The translations under genes and the position numbers were made by a program. A stretch of DNA of 64,000 nucleotides from Cyclobacteriaceae bacterium (GTDB lineage: Bacteria; Bacteroidota; Bacteroidia; Cytophagales; Cyclobacteriaceae): the NCBI GenBank assembly GCA_019638235.1, contig JAHBUE010000003.1:174688-238687 (forward strand), in the 5' to 3' direction. The notes below the pieces were generated by a model that saw only the letters and a list, made by a program, of their open reading frames with translations, had not been told where the DNA came from and ran no database searches. Of this stretch, positions 1 through 7,503 are shown piece after piece (position 1 is the first letter of the stretch; each line of letters starts with the position of its first letter).

Positions 1-1025
1 TACCTTATTTCCTCTGACAAGATTTGCAATAACCTTAACTGGTTTTTAGCGCGATTCATGTTTTGTCCTTCGTATTTAATAGTGTAGTACACATCTCCGT
101 TCAGATAATCAGCCAGAAAACGCAGCGCCATAATGTACGTCATCATTAACCCGGAAAACGGAATGGCTGCTTTTTCGTGGTCGCTAAGTTCTTCTTCCAT
201 TTCAGCTAAGTAGCCCGCCACTACCGCATCATACATTTCCTTACGGAAAGAGATTTTTGAAAAGTCGGTCTCCTCCTCGCTCACCGGGCAGACAATTGTA
301 CGCACCATATCACCCAGGTCGTATATAAAATAGCCCGGCATCAAGGTGTCTAAATCAATAACACAAACCGTTTTTCGCGAATGTGCATCGAACAATATGT
401 TGTTGATTTTGGTGTCGTTGTGCGTTATGCGCAGTGTTAAATCACCGCTATTAATAAGTTGCCGATATTCATTTACAAGAAAAGCAAAGTGCTTGCTTTG
501 TTCGATAGCTTCATGCGCCTTGCTTAACCGTTCGGGTGTTGTATTTTTTAATGCTGTTTCAAATTGTTCGTAGCGCCAGCCAAGGTCATGGAACCGCTCA
601 ATGATGTTGTGAAATTTCTGCGCATCGCAACCTGAAAGATTTTTTGTTAGCCGTGCAAACCCCTTTGCCGCTTCAAGCGCTTCTTTGGCAGTTTGCACTT
701 CGTTTATGGTAACGGTATTACTAATGTACGGAAACAACCTCCAGGGGTAGCCCCCCTCATCATAAACCATATCCTGCCCGTTAGTTGCTTTAACAGGCGA
801 CAGGAAAAGATATTGCGGATGCTTTTCTTTCAAATAAGCGGCAGCATAGCGTATGTTGGCCGCAATATTTTCGGGCTGTTTAAAAACGTGGTGATTGATG
901 CGTTGCAGAATGTAGCCGCCATCCGTGCTCCCGATTTTAAATGTGCGGTTTATGTGCCCCGAACCAAAGGGCTGAACGGTACTGTTTGGGATGTTGAACG
1001 ATTGTAAAATGGAATTGGGAACCAT
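1..1025 (-). CDS. APH-fold phosphotransferase, sugar kinase-like (3' end outside window)
   Basis: This gene runs leftwards off the window edge, so about 341 N-terminal residues are seen and the C-terminus is missing. The fold is that of aminoglycoside/choline kinases: the Brenner-type loop HNDTK lies at residues 202-206 with NN following and D213, and the metal-binding DLDT motif is at 224-227. HNDTKxNN is typical of the N-acetylhexosamine 1-kinase-like branch, so I infer phosphorylation of a free sugar rather than an antibiotic. A sugar-phosphate nucleotidyltransferase lies upstream on the same strand (3741-4649), and kinase plus nucleotidyltransferase would form a sugar salvage pair. The ATG at 1023-1025 lies 9 bases after the stop of the Abi-like gene. 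Substrate unknown. Confidence 0.8.
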   Translation of the reverse strand, partial: MVPNSILQSFNIPNSTVQPFGSGHINRTFKIGSTDGGYILQRINHHVFKQPENIAANIRYAAAYLKEKHPQYLFLSPVKATNGQDMVYDEGGYPWRLFPYISNTVTINEVQTAKEALEAAKGFARLTKNLSGCDAQKFHNIIERFHDLGWRYEQFETALKNTTPERLSKAHEAIEQSKHFAFLVNEYRQLINSGDLTLRITHNDTKINNILFDAHSRKTVCVIDLDTLMPGYFIYDLGDMVRTIVCPVSEEETDFSKISFRKEMYDAVVAGYLAEMEEELSDHEKAAIPFSGLMMTYIMALRFLADYLNGDVYYTIKYEGQNMNRAKNQLRLLQILSEEIR

Positions 1026-1034
1026 AAAGCACAT

Positions 1035-1718
1035 TTAAAGAGCATCAATTTTGTTACAAGTAGTATTTATATGGTCTAACCCATAGAGGAGTTTCCCTTC
1101 GTCAATACTCATCCATTGAAACAGTTGAAGCAACAGCGTGTAATGCTGTCTCGCATAGGTAGTGTCTTTTATTGGTTGGCCAGGTAAAAAGCAAATTGGT
1201 TCGTGATGCGCAATTCTATTCCTGATGTTATTTATTTTTGAAAGTTGATTGAATACGAATGACGCATTGTATTGCATCCCTGGCGTACTTTGCGGTTTAG
1301 CCGGAAAAATCCTGAGCAATGTTTGTCCTGCCTGAAGAAATTGGTGCGGGGCAAACATATACCTCCAAAAGCCAAAGCCTAATTCAGCGACTAATTTATT
1401 ATGTGTATATCTGTTGTTTAATTTCAGGATAGCATCATTAAGGTTTTCTGCTGTTAGTCGGCATCGGGAATTGTCAAACATTCCGCCAGTTGCAACAGCT
1501 TGATGTAGCCAATCTGACCCGTGAATAGACAAGTAATGCCTATCTATGGCGTTTCTTAGAGCTATTTCAAAGCAACTTATCGAAGTAAAAAGCTCTTGTG
1601 AAAGCTGGAGGTTTTTACGGTAAAGGGTCATCGCCTTTTTTGAATCATTGCCGCAGGCTGTTAAATACCGGCTCATTCGGTTGGATGACATTATTTTTTC
1701 AAAGTCGGTATACTTCAC
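1035..1718 (-). CDS. Abi_2 (AbiD/AbiF)-like protein with HEPN motif
   Basis: A 227-residue protein resembling the Abi_2 family, named from lactococcal phage abortive-infection proteins AbiD and AbiF. The hallmark seen is RNRIAHHEP at about residues 165-173, which contains the HEPN ribonuclease signature R-x4-H. The N-terminal part has the helical stretch with FEIALRNAIDRHY typical of the family. The family is thought to cleave or bind RNA during phage stress; no partner antitoxin is visible here. The gene sits between a direct repeat (from 1768) and the kinase start (1025), and probably arrived as a separate cassette. The length is slightly below the usual 250-300 residues, but both ends look intact. 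Confidence 0.75.
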   Translation of the reverse strand: MKYTDFEKIMSSNRMSRYLTACGNDSKKAMTLYRKNLQLSQELFTSISCFEIALRNAIDRHYLSIHGSDWLHQAVATGGMFDNSRCRLTAENLNDAILKLNNRYTHNKLVAELGFGFWRYMFAPHQFLQAGQTLLRIFPAKPQSTPGMQYNASFVFNQLSKINNIRNRIAHHEPICFLPGQPIKDTTYARQHYTLLLQLFQWMSIDEGKLLYGLDHINTTCNKIDAL

Positions 1719-1767
1719 TTTTCGGAACCTTTTTGTTATTATGTGCGATTATAGTGATATATTTGCT

Positions 1768-1985
1768 ACATCTTATTCCCGGTAGTCCCTGAAGCAATTC
1801 AAACTATCGGGTTTCGTTTTTTACAGAGCCTCCCATTTCCGGCCACGAAACTAAAATACCAAAAATTTACGGGGTTTTGACGTGGCCTTCACTGGCAGAG
1901 TGTACGATCTTAGGGCTTATAGAAGCCACACGGCAAATGTAAGGTTTTACGTGTTATGCTGATACGCAATTTTTGCCGGTGAAGA
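1768..1985. repeat. Long direct repeat, copy 1
   Basis: Copy 1 of an imperfect direct repeat; copy 2 is at 2866-3080. The first 59 bases (1768-1826) match copy 2 at 58 positions by eye; the remainder is diverged but alignable. It contains two imperfect stem-loops: CCCGGTAGT pairing with ACTATCGGG, and GGCCACG pairing with CGTGGCC around a 30-base interior. It fills most of the 352-base space between the Abi-like gene and the PIN toxin, and lies just 3' of the PIN gene in its reading direction. Bases 1986-2070 hold weaker similarity and a hairpin (AGTCTG/CAGACT). Confidence 0.85.
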
Positions 1986-2070
1986 ACCTGTCTACCGGTC
2001 AGGTAAGTACCAGCAAAGGCAAGAAAAGTCTGCTTTCCATCAGACTGCTTACCGTTGTTGCAGGACTGCT

Positions 2071-2490
2071 TCAATTTGATATTAAAGATGCAAATTCTTC
2101 CAGCCTGATGATGTTAATAACCGGAAAATCAATAGATTTTAAGACATCGAAATGCCTGTCGTTCGTTACAAGATAATGGGCATTTGCCGCAAAGGCACAA
2201 TCGCTGAATTTATTATCATCTTTATCGGTATGGATCAGCCCCAATTGATAATACACTTCTGTTTTTTTAACATTAGGAAGCAATGTAAATGCACCCAACA
2301 ACAATTCTGCGGTTTCCTTAGAGAATACTTCTGAAATTTTTTCTTCATACTCCAGCAGGATGTCGTTGGTTACATGCAAATCAAAACCTCCATTATATAG
2401 TTTATCCATGACAATGGAAAACGTTGATCTGCGGGAAATAGATCTTAAAACCGCATTGGTATCCAACACTACTTTCAGTAAAGCTGGCAT
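2071..2490 (-). CDS. PIN-domain toxin (COG1569 type)
   Basis: A 139-residue PIN-domain ribonuclease of the COG1569/PIN_3 type, the toxin half of a type II toxin-antitoxin module. Acidic metal-site residues are visible: D in VVLDTN near residue 10, E in LLEYEE near 48, D in DNKFSD near 96 and TNDRHFD near 110. The ATG follows directly on the TAG stop of the antitoxin gene (2491-2706), so the two are translationally coupled; an AAAGGTAAA stretch inside the antitoxin end may help initiation. The target RNA cannot be predicted. The module is bracketed by direct repeats at 1768 and 2866, which suggests acquisition as a unit. Confidence 0.85.
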   Translation of the reverse strand: MPALLKVVLDTNAVLRSISRRSTFSIVMDKLYNGGFDLHVTNDILLEYEEKISEVFSKETAELLLGAFTLLPNVKKTEVYYQLGLIHTDKDDNKFSDCAFAANAHYLVTNDRHFDVLKSIDFPVINIIRLEEFASLISN

Positions 2491-2706
2491 CTATTTACCT
2501 TTACGAAGCACCTGGTTTAATTTCTCATCGCTATACCCTTTTTTATCCCATACCTCATCGGCCTTGTCCTGTGCACGTTCCAGTAAAAATTTTGCCATTA
2601 CTTTTTTTAGCTCTGCCAACTGTTCTTCCGGCAAATCCACAGCAAACAGTTTCAGGAGTTCTGCCTGCACATTGCTTAAAGGCGGATTAACTGACATGAT
2701 TTCCAT
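2491..2706 (-). CDS. Antitoxin of the PIN toxin
   Basis: A 71-residue (or 68 if the ATG at 2697 is used) charged, helical protein directly upstream of the PIN toxin, with no gap between the genes. It shows no ribbon-helix-helix signature that I can recognise; the part LPEEQLAELKKVMAKFLLERAQDKADEVW is a continuous amphipathic helix of the kind found in COG1569-partner antitoxins, and the C-terminal KGYSDEKLNQVL segment would wrap the toxin. Role by position and size: neutralises the toxin and probably represses the operon. A palindrome overlaps its promoter at 2751-2765. Confidence 0.75.
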   Translation of the reverse strand: MEIMSVNPPLSNVQAELLKLFAVDLPEEQLAELKKVMAKFLLERAQDKADEVWDKKGYSDEKLNQVLRKGK

Positions 2707-2728
2707 ACGTACCCTTCTTTATTTGTAT

Positions 2729-2765
2729 CAAATCTACGAAAAACGCATTTAAGGTTGACAACCTT
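2729..2765 (-). promoter_or_regulatory. Promoter and overlapping palindrome of the PIN toxin-antitoxin operon
   Basis: Reading leftwards, a TAGATTTG box (2729-2736) fits the Bacteroidota -7 consensus TAnnTTTG. It is preceded by TTG (2759-2761) at a spacing of 22, which fits the -33 element. A perfect 15-base palindrome AAGGTTG-A-CAACCTT (2751-2765) covers the -33 element, as expected for an autorepressor operator; a related half-copy follows near 2782-2798. The promoter assignment is by consensus only. Confidence 0.6.
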
Positions 2766-2812
2766 TCTTGCCGGGAGTAAGAAGGTTCTCAACTTTTTTA
2801 GGTTTACAGGCA

Positions 2813-2849
2813 AGGCGTTAAGATCCCAAAGGTTCGGGGTCAAACGCCT
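2813..2849. repeat. Inverted repeat (hairpin) upstream of the toxin-antitoxin operon
   Basis: AGGCGTT (2813-2819) and AACGCCT (2843-2849) form a perfect 7-base stem around a 23-base interior that itself contains GATCCC/GGGGTC as a partial inner stem. It lies between the operator palindrome and direct repeat copy 2. It has no T-tract, so it is not a typical terminator. Role unknown; a recombination-site or transcript-end structure is possible. Confidence 0.5.
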
Positions 2850-2865
2850 ATAATGGCCATTTCTC

Positions 2866-3080
2866 ACATCTTATTCCCGGTAGTCCCTGAAACAATTCAA
2901 ACTATCGGGTTTCGTTTTTTACAGGGTTTTCAATTTCCGGCCAAGTAGCTAAAATGTCAAAATTTACCGGGTTTTGGCATGGCCTTTACGGGCAGGGTGT
3001 ACGATCTTGGGGATTATCGAAATCACACCGTAATGTAAGGTTTTACCTGTTATGTTGGTGTACAGTTTTTGTCGGTGAAC
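2866..3080. repeat. Long direct repeat, copy 2
   Basis: Copy 2 of the repeat described at 1768-1985, in the same orientation. It again lies immediately 3' of a leftward gene (the lipoprotein at 3127-3624). The imperfect stem GGCCA/TGGCC corresponds to the GGCCACG/CGTGGCC stem of copy 1, and the CCCGGTAGT/ACTATCGGG stem is unchanged. The segment 3081-3126 carries a further hairpin, CCGCA/TGCGG. Two copies with conserved stems next to cassette-like genes suggest a recombination or transposition site. Confidence 0.85.
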
Positions 3081-3126
3081 ACCGGTAAAGGCAAAAAGCG
3101 TTGTCTTTGTTCCGCATTGTTGCGGT

Positions 3127-3624
3127 TTACTTTAACTCTTTAAAGCTAAAAACCATTTGATTGAATTCTTCTTCAAAGTCTTTGAATTTATCTTCTCTTG
3201 CAACACAGATGAGCGAAATCAATTGTCGATTGTCTAATTGCACATTGTACAGTAGGACTTCTTGTCTCATATCGTTATTGCTTGCCTTCATCCTGTACCA
3301 AATTGTCTTAACACCGTTAATGTCGCTCACACCGTCACCGATTTTTCTTGCGTCTTGAAAAAATGAAGTCATGTCATGTAGATAATGATACATTGATTCG
3401 TCAAGTGTATTGTATTCAGATGTTAGAGTTGAAACATGAATGACACCTTTTACTGAGTCTTTTACTTTAGCAAGTGATAAATTAGCACTATCTACTTGAT
3501 AACTCCAGTTTGGGAGAATATCAATGCTATAATTTCCAAGTTCATTAATTACTGTCTTTGATTTGGGTTGTCCGCACTGAGAAAGAGTTGTCAAGAGAAT
3601 TGTTAACAGAAAGAGTTTGTTCAT
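3127..3624 (-). CDS. Small lipoprotein of unknown function
   Basis: A 165-residue protein that I do not recognise as a named family. It begins with a short hydrophobic signal and a lipobox-like LSQC, with Cys at residue 17, so it is likely a lipid-anchored envelope protein. The remaining domain (IDILPNWSYQVDS..., then GVIHVSTL and a C-terminal FEEEFNQMVFSFK) resembles the PsbP/DUF1795-like fold of small stress-associated lipoproteins by pattern only. It is a single gene preceded by a 116-base spacer that contains GTTATAC and nested inverted segments, and it is followed by direct repeat copy 2. It is probably a mobile cassette. Confidence 0.65.
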   Translation of the reverse strand: MNKLFLLTILLTTLSQCGQPKSKTVINELGNYSIDILPNWSYQVDSANLSLAKVKDSVKGVIHVSTLTSEYNTLDESMYHYLHDMTSFFQDARKIGDGVSDINGVKTIWYRMKASNNDMRQEVLLYNVQLDNRQLISLICVAREDKFKDFEEEFNQMVFSFKELK

Positions 3625-3740
3625 GACTAGTCAATTGTCTAATTGTTTTAATGTCCTTTCATGCGCATTGGCGACAAACCCGAATATACGCAATTGCATA
3701 TATTTCCTGTATAACATCCGGGCTAACTCAAGCCCTACGC

Positions 3741-4649
3741 TCACCACAACTTTTCAGGATATTCTCCTTTCGCTACAAGCTCTCTGATTTTTTGCGAAAC
3801 AGCTTCCTTGTCTTCTTTATAAGTAACACCAAACCACGTACTGCCACCAGAGATAACTTTTATTTTTCCTTCGCCTGTTTCAACAAGCTCGTTAGCAATA
3901 AGCGGGATGAAAAATTCGGCTTTAATGTTGTCAGCATTATTTTTCAAAAACTTATGAAACATCCGCTCGGTAGCCGGGAAAATGGACGGATGAAAACCCC
4001 AAAAGTTCATGGACGTTTTTGCTTCAGGGTTAAGTTCAACATCACCGTCTTTTTCTTTGGCAATTATCTTTCCGTCAACGCGCGCCACGTTGGTTCTTTC
4101 CACAACTGACGTAAGAAAACCCTGGGCGTCTTCTTCGCCTACTCCGCGCGAAACGCTGCCAAAATCTGACAGCACATTTTTTAACGTATAGCCCACCAGC
4201 GCGTGCGCATCGCCATGCTTACCGGATTTAAAAAAGTCGGCAGTATTTTGGAAGGCTTCTTGCCCGTAAAAATCATCGGCATTGATTACGGCAAACGGTT
4301 CGTTGATAACATCTTTAGCGCAAAGCATGGCATGACCGGTACCCCACGGCTTTTGCCTTTCAGTGTTTTTATATTCATTCGGAACCAACGTATCGAGCGC
4401 CTGTACCACAAACTCAACCTCTACCTTATCTTTCAGCTTCGGCAGAAATATTTCCTTAACGGTTTCCTTAATCTCTTCGCGCACAATAAACACCACCTTG
4501 GTAAAACCCGAGCGGACCGCATCAAATAGGGAGTAATCCATTATGGTTTCGCCATTCGGGCCAAATCCGTCAATCTGCTTTATGCCGCCATAACGGCTGC
4601 CCATACCTGCTGCCAATACCAGTAATGTGAGTTTATTGTTTGTGTTCAT
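3741..4649 (-). CDS. Sugar-phosphate nucleotidyltransferase
   Basis: A 302-residue NTP_transferase-fold enzyme. The N-terminal LAAGMGSRYGG (about residues 12-22) binds the nucleotide and substitutes for the usual GxGTRxxPxTK signature, with K24 close after it; NADDFYG near 121 is the metal-binding Asp loop. It would transfer a nucleotidyl group to a sugar 1-phosphate, which matches the kinase at 1-1025 from which it is now separated by the accessory block. The GMGSRYGG variant is characteristic of Bacteroidota homologues found beside such kinases. The nucleotide and sugar specificities cannot be read. A consensus promoter is seen at 4685-4715. Confidence 0.82.
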   Translation of the reverse strand: MNTNNKLTLLVLAAGMGSRYGGIKQIDGFGPNGETIMDYSLFDAVRSGFTKVVFIVREEIKETVKEIFLPKLKDKVEVEFVVQALDTLVPNEYKNTERQKPWGTGHAMLCAKDVINEPFAVINADDFYGQEAFQNTADFFKSGKHGDAHALVGYTLKNVLSDFGSVSRGVGEEDAQGFLTSVVERTNVARVDGKIIAKEKDGDVELNPEAKTSMNFWGFHPSIFPATERMFHKFLKNNADNIKAEFFIPLIANELVETGEGKIKVISGGSTWFGVTYKEDKEAVSQKIRELVAKGEYPEKLW

Positions 4650-4684
4650 GGTGTTTCGGTTTATTTATTTTATTATCGAAAGTT

Positions 4685-4715
4685 CAAAATTAGAAGCTAT
4701 GGAGCAAACGGCCAA
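4685..4715 (-). promoter_or_regulatory. Promoter of the nucleotidyltransferase gene
   Basis: Leftwards, TTG (4713-4715), a spacing of 20, then TAATTTTG (4685-4692), matching the Bacteroidota -33/-7 pattern. The start codon at 4649 follows after about 35 bases. The element overlaps the first codons of the divergent permease, so the two transcripts may compete. Confidence 0.5.
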
Positions 4716-5970
4716 CCGTTACATGCAATCGATTATCATTATCGGTATTTTATTTTTCATTTTCGGATTTGTAACGTGGCTTAACGGCCCGTTAATTACC
4801 TACGTTAAGCTGGCCTTTTCGTTAGATACCGACTCAAAAGCCTTCCTGGTTACTACGGCCTTTTACATGGCCTATTTTTTCTTAGCCATTCCCTCATCGT
4901 GGATATTGGAAAAAACCGGCATGAAAAAAGGCATGGCCTTAGGCTTATTGGTAATGGCCGCAGGCACATTTGTGTTTGGGCACTTTGCCACCGAAAGAAA
5001 TTATACCGCTTCCCTTTGGGGATTGTTCATTATCGGTTCGGGGCTTTCGTTATTACAAACCGCCTGCAATCCGTACATCAGCATTATCGGCCCGATAGAA
5101 AGCGCGGCACAACGCATTAGTGTAATGGGCATCTGCAATAAAGTGGCCGGTATTTTAAGCCCTATTGTGTTGGGCGCGCTTGTGTTAAAAGATATCGACA
5201 AATTGGAAGACCAGGTAAAGGCTGCTGCCACTCCTGAAGAAAGTGAAGCCATTCTTTCGGCCTTTGCGGCCAACATTTACACACCTTACATGATTATGGC
5301 CGTTGCGCTGGTGTTGCTTGCTTATTGGATTACCCGCTCGCCTTTGCCGGAAGTAAAAGCATCGGACGTAAATGCTGCACCGGTTGGCGCAGCCGGTAAT
5401 AAAACTAATCTGTTCCAGTTTGGTTATTTATGGTTGGGTGCGTTTTGCATTTTTGTTTACGTGGGTGTAGAGGTAATGGCGGGCGATGCCATCGGCACGT
5501 ATGGCAACGGCTTCAACATATCTGTCGATGAAACCAAATACTTTACTTCCTTTACGCTTGGCGCGATGTTGGCGGGTTATGTTATCGGGTTGTTCACCAT
5601 TCCAAAATATATTTCGCAGCAAGACGCGTTAAAAATTTCTGCACTGTTGGGTTTATTATTTACAACTGCCGCATGGCTTACTTCGGGTTATACTTCAGTG
5701 GTATTTGTTGCCCTGTTGGGGTTAGCCAATGCGCTGATGTGGCCGGCCATCTGGCCGTTAGCGATTGAAGGCTTAGGCAAGTTTACCGAGCGTGGCTCTG
5801 CACTGTTAATTATGGGTATTGCCGGGGGCGCTGTTATTCCGAAACTATATGCGAGTTTAAAAGACACGTACGATTTTCAACTTATGTTCCTCGTGATTAT
5901 GATACCGTGTTACCTGTATATTCTTTATTTTTCCATATCGGGTCATAAGGTTGGGAAAATCAGGAGTTAG
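4699..5970 (+). CDS. Sugar MFS transporter, FucP/GluP type
   Basis: A 423-residue major facilitator of the fucose/glucose/galactose:H+ symporter branch with about 12 hydrophobic segments. Signatures seen are FGFVTWLNGPLI near the N-terminus, the loop ILEKTGMKKGM between TM2 and TM3, and LLQTACNPYISIIGP in TM5, where the NP motif is typical of FucP relatives. I chose the ATG at 4699, since an in-frame start at 4627 would add residues that run over the divergent gene. It presumably imports the sugar handled by the kinase and nucleotidyltransferase. The sugar is not predictable; fucose is not implied, as no fuc genes are near. Confidence 0.85.
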   Translation: MEQTANRYMQSIIIIGILFFIFGFVTWLNGPLITYVKLAFSLDTDSKAFLVTTAFYMAYFFLAIPSSWILEKTGMKKGMALGLLVMAAGTFVFGHFATERNYTASLWGLFIIGSGLSLLQTACNPYISIIGPIESAAQRISVMGICNKVAGILSPIVLGALVLKDIDKLEDQVKAAATPEESEAILSAFAANIYTPYMIMAVALVLLAYWITRSPLPEVKASDVNAAPVGAAGNKTNLFQFGYLWLGAFCIFVYVGVEVMAGDAIGTYGNGFNISVDETKYFTSFTLGAMLAGYVIGLFTIPKYISQQDALKISALLGLLFTTAAWLTSGYTSVVFVALLGLANALMWPAIWPLAIEGLGKFTERGSALLIMGIAGGAVIPKLYASLKDTYDFQLMFLVIMIPCYLYILYFSISGHKVGKIRS

Positions 5971-6016
5971 GACTTGGGACTTAGGGATTAGGGGTTAAGC
6001 AACTAAAAACAAGTGC

Positions 6017-6961
6017 ATGAGAATTTGGCGGGCTACTATTCTTTTGTTTGTAACACTTAACGTGAGTTGTGCCCAGATTTCGTTTACGGTTGTACCATTA
6101 GGCGTAAAAGGCGGAAGCGATGAAAGCAATTTATCGGCTTATGCGCTGACTGCGACCGGAACACACGATTATGTTTGTTTAGATGCCGGAACGTTACATG
6201 CAGGAATTAAAAAGGCCATCGAAAACAAAACATGGAAAGGCGATGCCACTAATTTCTTACGGAAAAACATAAAAGGCTATTTGATTTCGCACCCGCACTT
6301 CGACCATACAAACGGACTGATTATCAACTCACCGGAAGATTCAGCAAAATACATTTACGGCATTGAAAGCTGCTTAACGGTGTTGCAAGAAAAACACTTT
6401 AGCTGGAAAAGCTGGGCTAACTTTGGTAACGAAGGCGAACAGCCCACGCTCAATAAATACACGTACCAGATATTAACATCCGGAAAAGAAGCACCTCTGT
6501 ACAACACCTCCATGTTTGTTACTCCGTTTGTGTTGAGTCATGTAGCACCCAATGAAAGCACCGCCTTCTTAATACGCCATGCTGATAATTACATTCTGTA
6601 CTTAGGCGACACCGGTTGCGACCGGTTAGAACAGTCTGACAAACTGCACCAACTCTGGACGGCCATAGCGCCCCTCATCCAAAACAAAAAGCTGAAAGCT
6701 ATTTTTATTGAAGTATCGTTTGCCAATGAGCAACCCGATCATTTATTGTTCGGACACCTCACCCCTGCCCTTTTAATGGAAGAACTTGCCGCACTGGAAA
6801 AAATTTCCGGAGTTGGCACGCTAAAAAACCTGAACGTGATGATTACGCATATAAAGCCGTTTGGCAACCGCGAGGCTGTTATCAAAAAGCAATTACATGA
6901 ACGCAATACGCCTGGGGTTACGTTAATCTTTCCTGAGCAGGGAAAAGCGCTGAAGTTTTAG
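6017..6961 (+). CDS. Class II 3',5'-cyclic-nucleotide phosphodiesterase (periplasmic or lipid-anchored)
   Basis: A 314-residue metallo-beta-lactamase-fold phosphodiesterase of the PDEase_II family (yeast PDE1, Vibrio CpdP). The metal-binding motif HPHFDH lies near residues 92-97, followed by FVLSHVAP, LGDTGCD near 198-204 and ITHIKP near 277, the expected order of ligands. It has an N-terminal signal ending LNVSCAQ; Cys18 could be acylated. It would hydrolyse cAMP or related cyclic nucleotides outside the cytoplasm. It stands alone between the sugar permease and the invertase remnant. The bases 5970-6005 just before it carry short G-rich GACTTAGGG-like repeats of no evident function. Confidence 0.85.
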   Translation: MRIWRATILLFVTLNVSCAQISFTVVPLGVKGGSDESNLSAYALTATGTHDYVCLDAGTLHAGIKKAIENKTWKGDATNFLRKNIKGYLISHPHFDHTNGLIINSPEDSAKYIYGIESCLTVLQEKHFSWKSWANFGNEGEQPTLNKYTYQILTSGKEAPLYNTSMFVTPFVLSHVAPNESTAFLIRHADNYILYLGDTGCDRLEQSDKLHQLWTAIAPLIQNKKLKAIFIEVSFANEQPDHLLFGHLTPALLMEELAALEKISGVGTLKNLNVMITHIKPFGNREAVIKKQLHERNTPGVTLIFPEQGKALKF

Positions 6962-6981
6962 CGTGTACCATTTCGGTGCTC

Positions 6982-7503
6982 TCAAAAATTATTGCACTTC
7001 ACAAAGCTGCTTACAGTTAAACGATGTACGCCTAAAATTCTGCCGATTGCACTGTATGAAACTTTTTTGGCTAACAATTCTTGTATCCTTTTTTCTTGTC
7101 CTGTAAGTTTGGTTTTACTTGATTTCCTTCCTTTTGGGCGGCCAAGAATTGCGCCTTCTGCCTTTTTGCGGGCTAAGGCTTCTTTGGTGCGTTGCGAAAT
7201 TAAATTGCGCTCTATTTCGGCTGATAAGCCAAAAGCAAACGCCAATACTTTTGAATTGATGTCGCTGCCCAAGCGGTAATTGTCTTTTATTGTCCACACT
7301 TGAATATCACGGTTCATACACTCGTTGAGTATGCCCATAATCATCAGCAGGTTTCTGCCCAAGCGTGAAAGTTCGGAACATATCAGAATGTCGCCTTTAC
7401 GCATTTTTTTGAGGAGTTTGCCGAGTTTTCGGTCTTGCAGGTTTTTTGAACCCGAAATGGTTTCTTCAATCCATTTGTCCACTACGTGAGTATTCCCCGC
7501 CAT
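6982..7503 (-). pseudogene. 5'-truncated DNA invertase (serine recombinase)
   Basis: 173 codons that match the Mpi/Hin-type invertase family from the middle of the catalytic domain onward: WIEETISG, then GDILICSELSRLGRN, the SAEIERNLISQRTKEAL hinge helix, GRPKG, and a C-terminal helix-turn-helix with SAIGRILGVHRLTVS. The first 35 or so residues of the family, with the Y-x-R-V-S motif carrying the catalytic serine, are absent; in their place the reading frame continues into the 3' end of the NadR-like gene (overlap 7466-7503). Without the serine it cannot recombine DNA, so I call it a remnant, although it could still bind DNA if translated. Confidence 0.85.

Noticed and set aside
1768..3080. 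CRISPR array from the repeated 59-base segment
   Set aside because: Two copies only, 1.1 kb apart with genes between, no regular spacers and no cas genes.
4627..4698. Longer N-terminus for the sugar permease
   Set aside because: The extension overlaps the divergent gene and its promoter, and the proper FucP N-terminus begins at the ATG at 4699.
5970..6010. Short G-rich repeats (GACTTAGGG-like) after the sugar permease
   Set aside because: Only three degenerate units, no array structure, no protein or RNA feature; such runs are common in spacers of this phylum.
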